Shown: positions 62,104 to 64,000 of the stretch, one piece after another | Layout of the letters: each line of letters begins with the position of its first letter | How positions within the stretch are numbered: position 1 is the first letter of the stretch | From: Vibrio panuliri | Lineage (GTDB): Bacteria > Pseudomonadota > Gammaproteobacteria > Enterobacterales > Vibrionaceae | NCBI RefSeq assembly: GCF_009938205.1 | Contig: NZ_AP019655.1 | Span: 1,488,001 to 1,552,000, forward strand | Length of the DNA stretch: 64,000 nt | Direction of reading: 5' to 3' | Made by a program: the position numbers and the translations under genes | The notes under the pieces: model-generated | The model's database searches: none | What the model was told of the DNA's origin: nothing | Seen by the model: the letters and a program-made list of their open reading frames with translations, nothing else

Positions 62104-63045
62104 ATGCGTACACAGCATAAAGTATGGGCCTATCAGCCTGAGCACTATGACGTTTCGCTAGCTGAGCAAAGCGTACCGAGTCTAGAACCAAATCAAGTAT
62201 TGGTCGCCAATAAAGCCATTGGCATTAATCCTGTGGATTGGAAATTTATCCAAGCTAATCCTCTCACATGGCAAGAAGGTCATATTGCTGGTGTCGATGG
62301 GGCTGGTGTAATCGTTGATGTAGGCGAAGATGTCGACCAAGCTTGGATAGGTACCCCCGTTGCTTACCATGCTGCACTCGCCCGACATGGTAGCTTTGCT
62401 GAGCACACCCCTGTTTATCTTAATCGCTTAATGAAGCTACCAAAAACAATGGCATTCAGTTTGGCGGCAGCCCTACCTTGTCCAATACTAACTGCCTGGC
62501 AAGCGGTGGAGAAAATCCCTGTAAAACCCACGCGAAATGTATTGATTTCTGGACTTGGAGCCGTCACCAAGCTAGTCACACAATTATTGGTGCAACGTGG
62601 TTTTGTCGTGGATGTGATCTCCAAAAGTTGTTCGGCTGAACTGGCTGAGAAGCTCGGTATTAGAAAAGTCTATCGTCAGCTAAATGACGTCGACCAGCAC
62701 TACTTTGCTGCATACGATGCGGTTGGACCAGACAATGCCGCTGAGTTAGTGCCTTACATCAAAGCCAACGGTCATGTGGTCTGTATTCAAGGTAGAGTCG
62801 AAACGCCTATCGACGCGCCTTTTACCAAAACCATCTCTTATCATGAAATTGCACTTGGGGCGCTGCACAGCTTCGGCGATGAGCAAGATTGGCTTGAGTT
62901 AATGAATGATGGTGAAGTTTTATTCAATCACGTTATCGAACATAAACTCGTGGTAGAGTCACCCACAGAGTTTCACTTTGACGACATGCGTACAGCTCTA
63001 AAGCATAGCGAGACCAGCAAGCAGAAATCAGTGGTTGTGGTTTAA
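62104..63045 (+). CDS. MDR-family zinc-independent oxidoreductase
   Basis: A 313-residue protein with a GroES-like half (GINPVDWKFIQANPL, IAGVDGAGVIVDVG) and a Rossmann half (NVLISGLGAVTKLVTQLL). The catalytic zinc ligands are absent. In place of the usual GxGxxG there is GLGAVT, so cofactor binding may be weak or altered. It is divergent from the kinase gene, 182 bases away, and ends at a clear terminator. Substrate unknown. Confidence 0.8.
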   Translation: MRTQHKVWAYQPEHYDVSLAEQSVPSLEPNQVLVANKAIGINPVDWKFIQANPLTWQEGHIAGVDGAGVIVDVGEDVDQAWIGTPVAYHAALARHGSFAEHTPVYLNRLMKLPKTMAFSLAAALPCPILTAWQAVEKIPVKPTRNVLISGLGAVTKLVTQLLVQRGFVVDVISKSCSAELAEKLGIRKVYRQLNDVDQHYFAAYDAVGPDNAAELVPYIKANGHVVCIQGRVETPIDAPFTKTISYHEIALGALHSFGDEQDWLELMNDGEVLFNHVIEHKLVVESPTEFHFDDMRTALKHSETSKQKSVVVV

Positions 63046-63066
63046 AAGCCATAAGTTGCAAACTAA

Positions 63067-63094
63067 AAAGCGGCAATCATTCGAGTGCCGCTTT
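63067..63094. terminator. Terminator between the oxidoreductase and thiolase genes
   Basis: Arms AAAGCGGCA and TGCCGCTTT, perfect over 9 bp, with a 10-base loop; A-run on the left and T on the right serve both converging genes. Confidence 0.85.
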
Positions 63095-63117
63095 GTCATT
63101 AATAGCCAATTTTCCAG

Positions 63118-64000
63118 TTACGCGGGCAGCTTTCGAATCACGATTGCAGTACCCATTCCACCACCAATACAGAGAGAAGCTAAACCATACTCAAGTTGAC
63201 GCTTGTCCATCTCATAAATCAAGGTCGTCAAAATACGCCCTCCAGATGCACCAAGTGGGTGACCCAACGCAATCGCTCCACCGTTAACGTTAGTTTTATC
63301 GTCAAACCACGTCATAGGAAGCTGGTATTTGTCACTCAATCCGTGCATCACACCAAGCGCTTGTGCGGCAAATGCCTCGTTTAACTCCAGTAGCTGCATA
63401 TCCGCCAGTGTCATCTGAGCGCGATCCAGTGCTTGCTCTATCGCCGGAACGGGCCCTAATCCCATGTAAGCAGGATCAAGACCCCCCTGACCATAGCTGA
63501 CAATTTCCGCGAGTGGTTTAAGCTGATGAGTCGCTACCGCATCAGCAGACGCTAAAATAAATGCAACACCACCATCATTGATGCCTGAAGCATTACCAGC
63601 CGTTACACTGCCTTCTTTTCTAAAAGCGGGTTTAAGCTTGGCTAAACTCTCTAGTGATGCGTCATGTCTTGGGTATTCATCTTGAGCAAAACTCACTTTC
63701 TCGCGACGCTGCAATACTTCAATCGGAGCAATTTCATCGGTGAACTTGCCTTGATTGATCGCGGCAACCGCGCGCTGCTGGCTGCGTAATGCAAACGCAT
63801 CTTGAGTTTGGCGATCAATTTGATATTTCTCTGCAACGTTCTCAGCCGTCATACCCATGTGGTATTGGTTGAATGCATCGGTTAAGCCATCATTAATCAT
63901 GGTATCCACCAGTTGTTGGTGGCCCATTTTGCTGCCAAATCGGTTTTTTGCATCCAAAACATAAGGTGCACACGACATGTTTTCCATGCCCGCAGCAACA
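63118..64000 (-). CDS. Acetyl-CoA acetyltransferase (thiolase), 3-prime part
   Basis: About 294 C-terminal residues; the frame is still open at the window edge, reading VAAGMENMSCAPYVLDAK, a hallmark that lies about 100 residues into a thiolase. The catalytic His is in GGAIALGHPLGASGGRI and the second Cys in SLCIGGGMGTAIVI; the N-terminal nucleophile Cys is off the end. The enzyme condenses two acetyl-CoA or cleaves acetoacetyl-CoA (AtoB/PhaA type); the direction is not set by sequence. It stops 24 bases after the terminator. Confidence 0.9.
   Translation of the reverse strand, partial: VAAGMENMSCAPYVLDAKNRFGSKMGHQQLVDTMINDGLTDAFNQYHMGMTAENVAEKYQIDRQTQDAFALRSQQRAVAAINQGKFTDEIAPIEVLQRREKVSFAQDEYPRHDASLESLAKLKPAFRKEGSVTAGNASGINDGGVAFILASADAVATHQLKPLAEIVSYGQGGLDPAYMGLGPVPAIEQALDRAQMTLADMQLLELNEAFAAQALGVMHGLSDKYQLPMTWFDDKTNVNGGAIALGHPLGASGGRILTTLIYEMDKRQLEYGLASLCIGGGMGTAIVIRKLPA

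Overview
The window looks like a stretch of a Vibrio genome, most likely the second chromosome of a marine species. The grounds are moderate GC, an orphan type VI secretion (T6SS) vgrG module, an FMN riboswitch in front of ribB, a ShyB-like M23 endopeptidase with a Zur box, a second purA copy beside a LysR regulator, a DUF342/FapA protein, and many GNAT, LysR and TetR genes. No rRNA, tRNA, CRISPR array or intact insertion sequence was seen. Family names come from reading motifs by eye; no database search was run.

Layout. 1-5.1 kb: tail of an outer-membrane barrel protein, a DUF1254/DUF1214 protein, a lipoprotein hydrolase, a divergent TetR/EamA exporter pair with two copies of an operator, and a methyltransferase. 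5.2-7.5 kb: two minus-strand units of unknown function, one of three tiny genes with its own palindrome and terminator, and one of a membrane protein, a Rap1a/Tai-like secreted protein and a cytosolic protein. 7.5-8.4 kb: a repeat-rich non-coding stretch. 8.4-17.4 kb: a DUF318 metal(loid) permease behind a palindrome, ShyB-like endopeptidase, gamma-glutamyltransferase, a 1199-residue protein of unknown function, and a nucleotidyltransferase. 17.6-25.6 kb: T6SS module read right to left (vgrG, DUF4123 adaptor, large candidate effector, Sel1/TPR-repeat immunity candidate, and a second frameshifted immunity copy). 26-32.7 kb: acetyltransferases, AraC and DUF2007 genes, FMN riboswitch-ribB, a long leader with two mini-ORFs, and a purA paralogue. 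32.9-37.4 kb: LysR, then a nucleoside-uptake group (nucleoside phosphorylase, a YeiL-like Crp/Fnr regulator, a CNT transporter and a quinone-reductase-like flavoprotein) linked by a shared palindrome. 38-47.4 kb: a solitary RND pump with an altered proton relay, a DsbA-like protein, a phage-repressor-like regulator, an SMR exporter, an amidohydrolase and a PgpB-like phosphatase.

47.7-52.1 kb is the most striking region. Five overlapping minus-strand genes and one divergent gene surround a strong Fur-box-like palindrome. They encode a P1B-type ATPase with an SCA motif, three small glycine-rich or YtxH-like membrane-associated proteins (one with a His/Met/Pro-rich metal-binding head), and two further small proteins with the same HMA-like fold and basic GRVR/RVRVR motif as the ATPase N-terminus. 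This fits a ferrosome (Fez) iron-storage organelle locus, in a form richer in accessory proteins than the minimal sets I know of.

52.6-64 kb: a 267-bp element with inverted ends (MITE-like), LysR, two tiny genes, an arginase-fold protein that has lost its metal ligands paired with an IclR regulator, an NTF2-like protein, FapA/DUF342, a TetR-oxidoreductase operon with twin operators, an APH-like kinase, another MDR oxidoreductase and a partial acetyl-CoA acetyltransferase running off the end.
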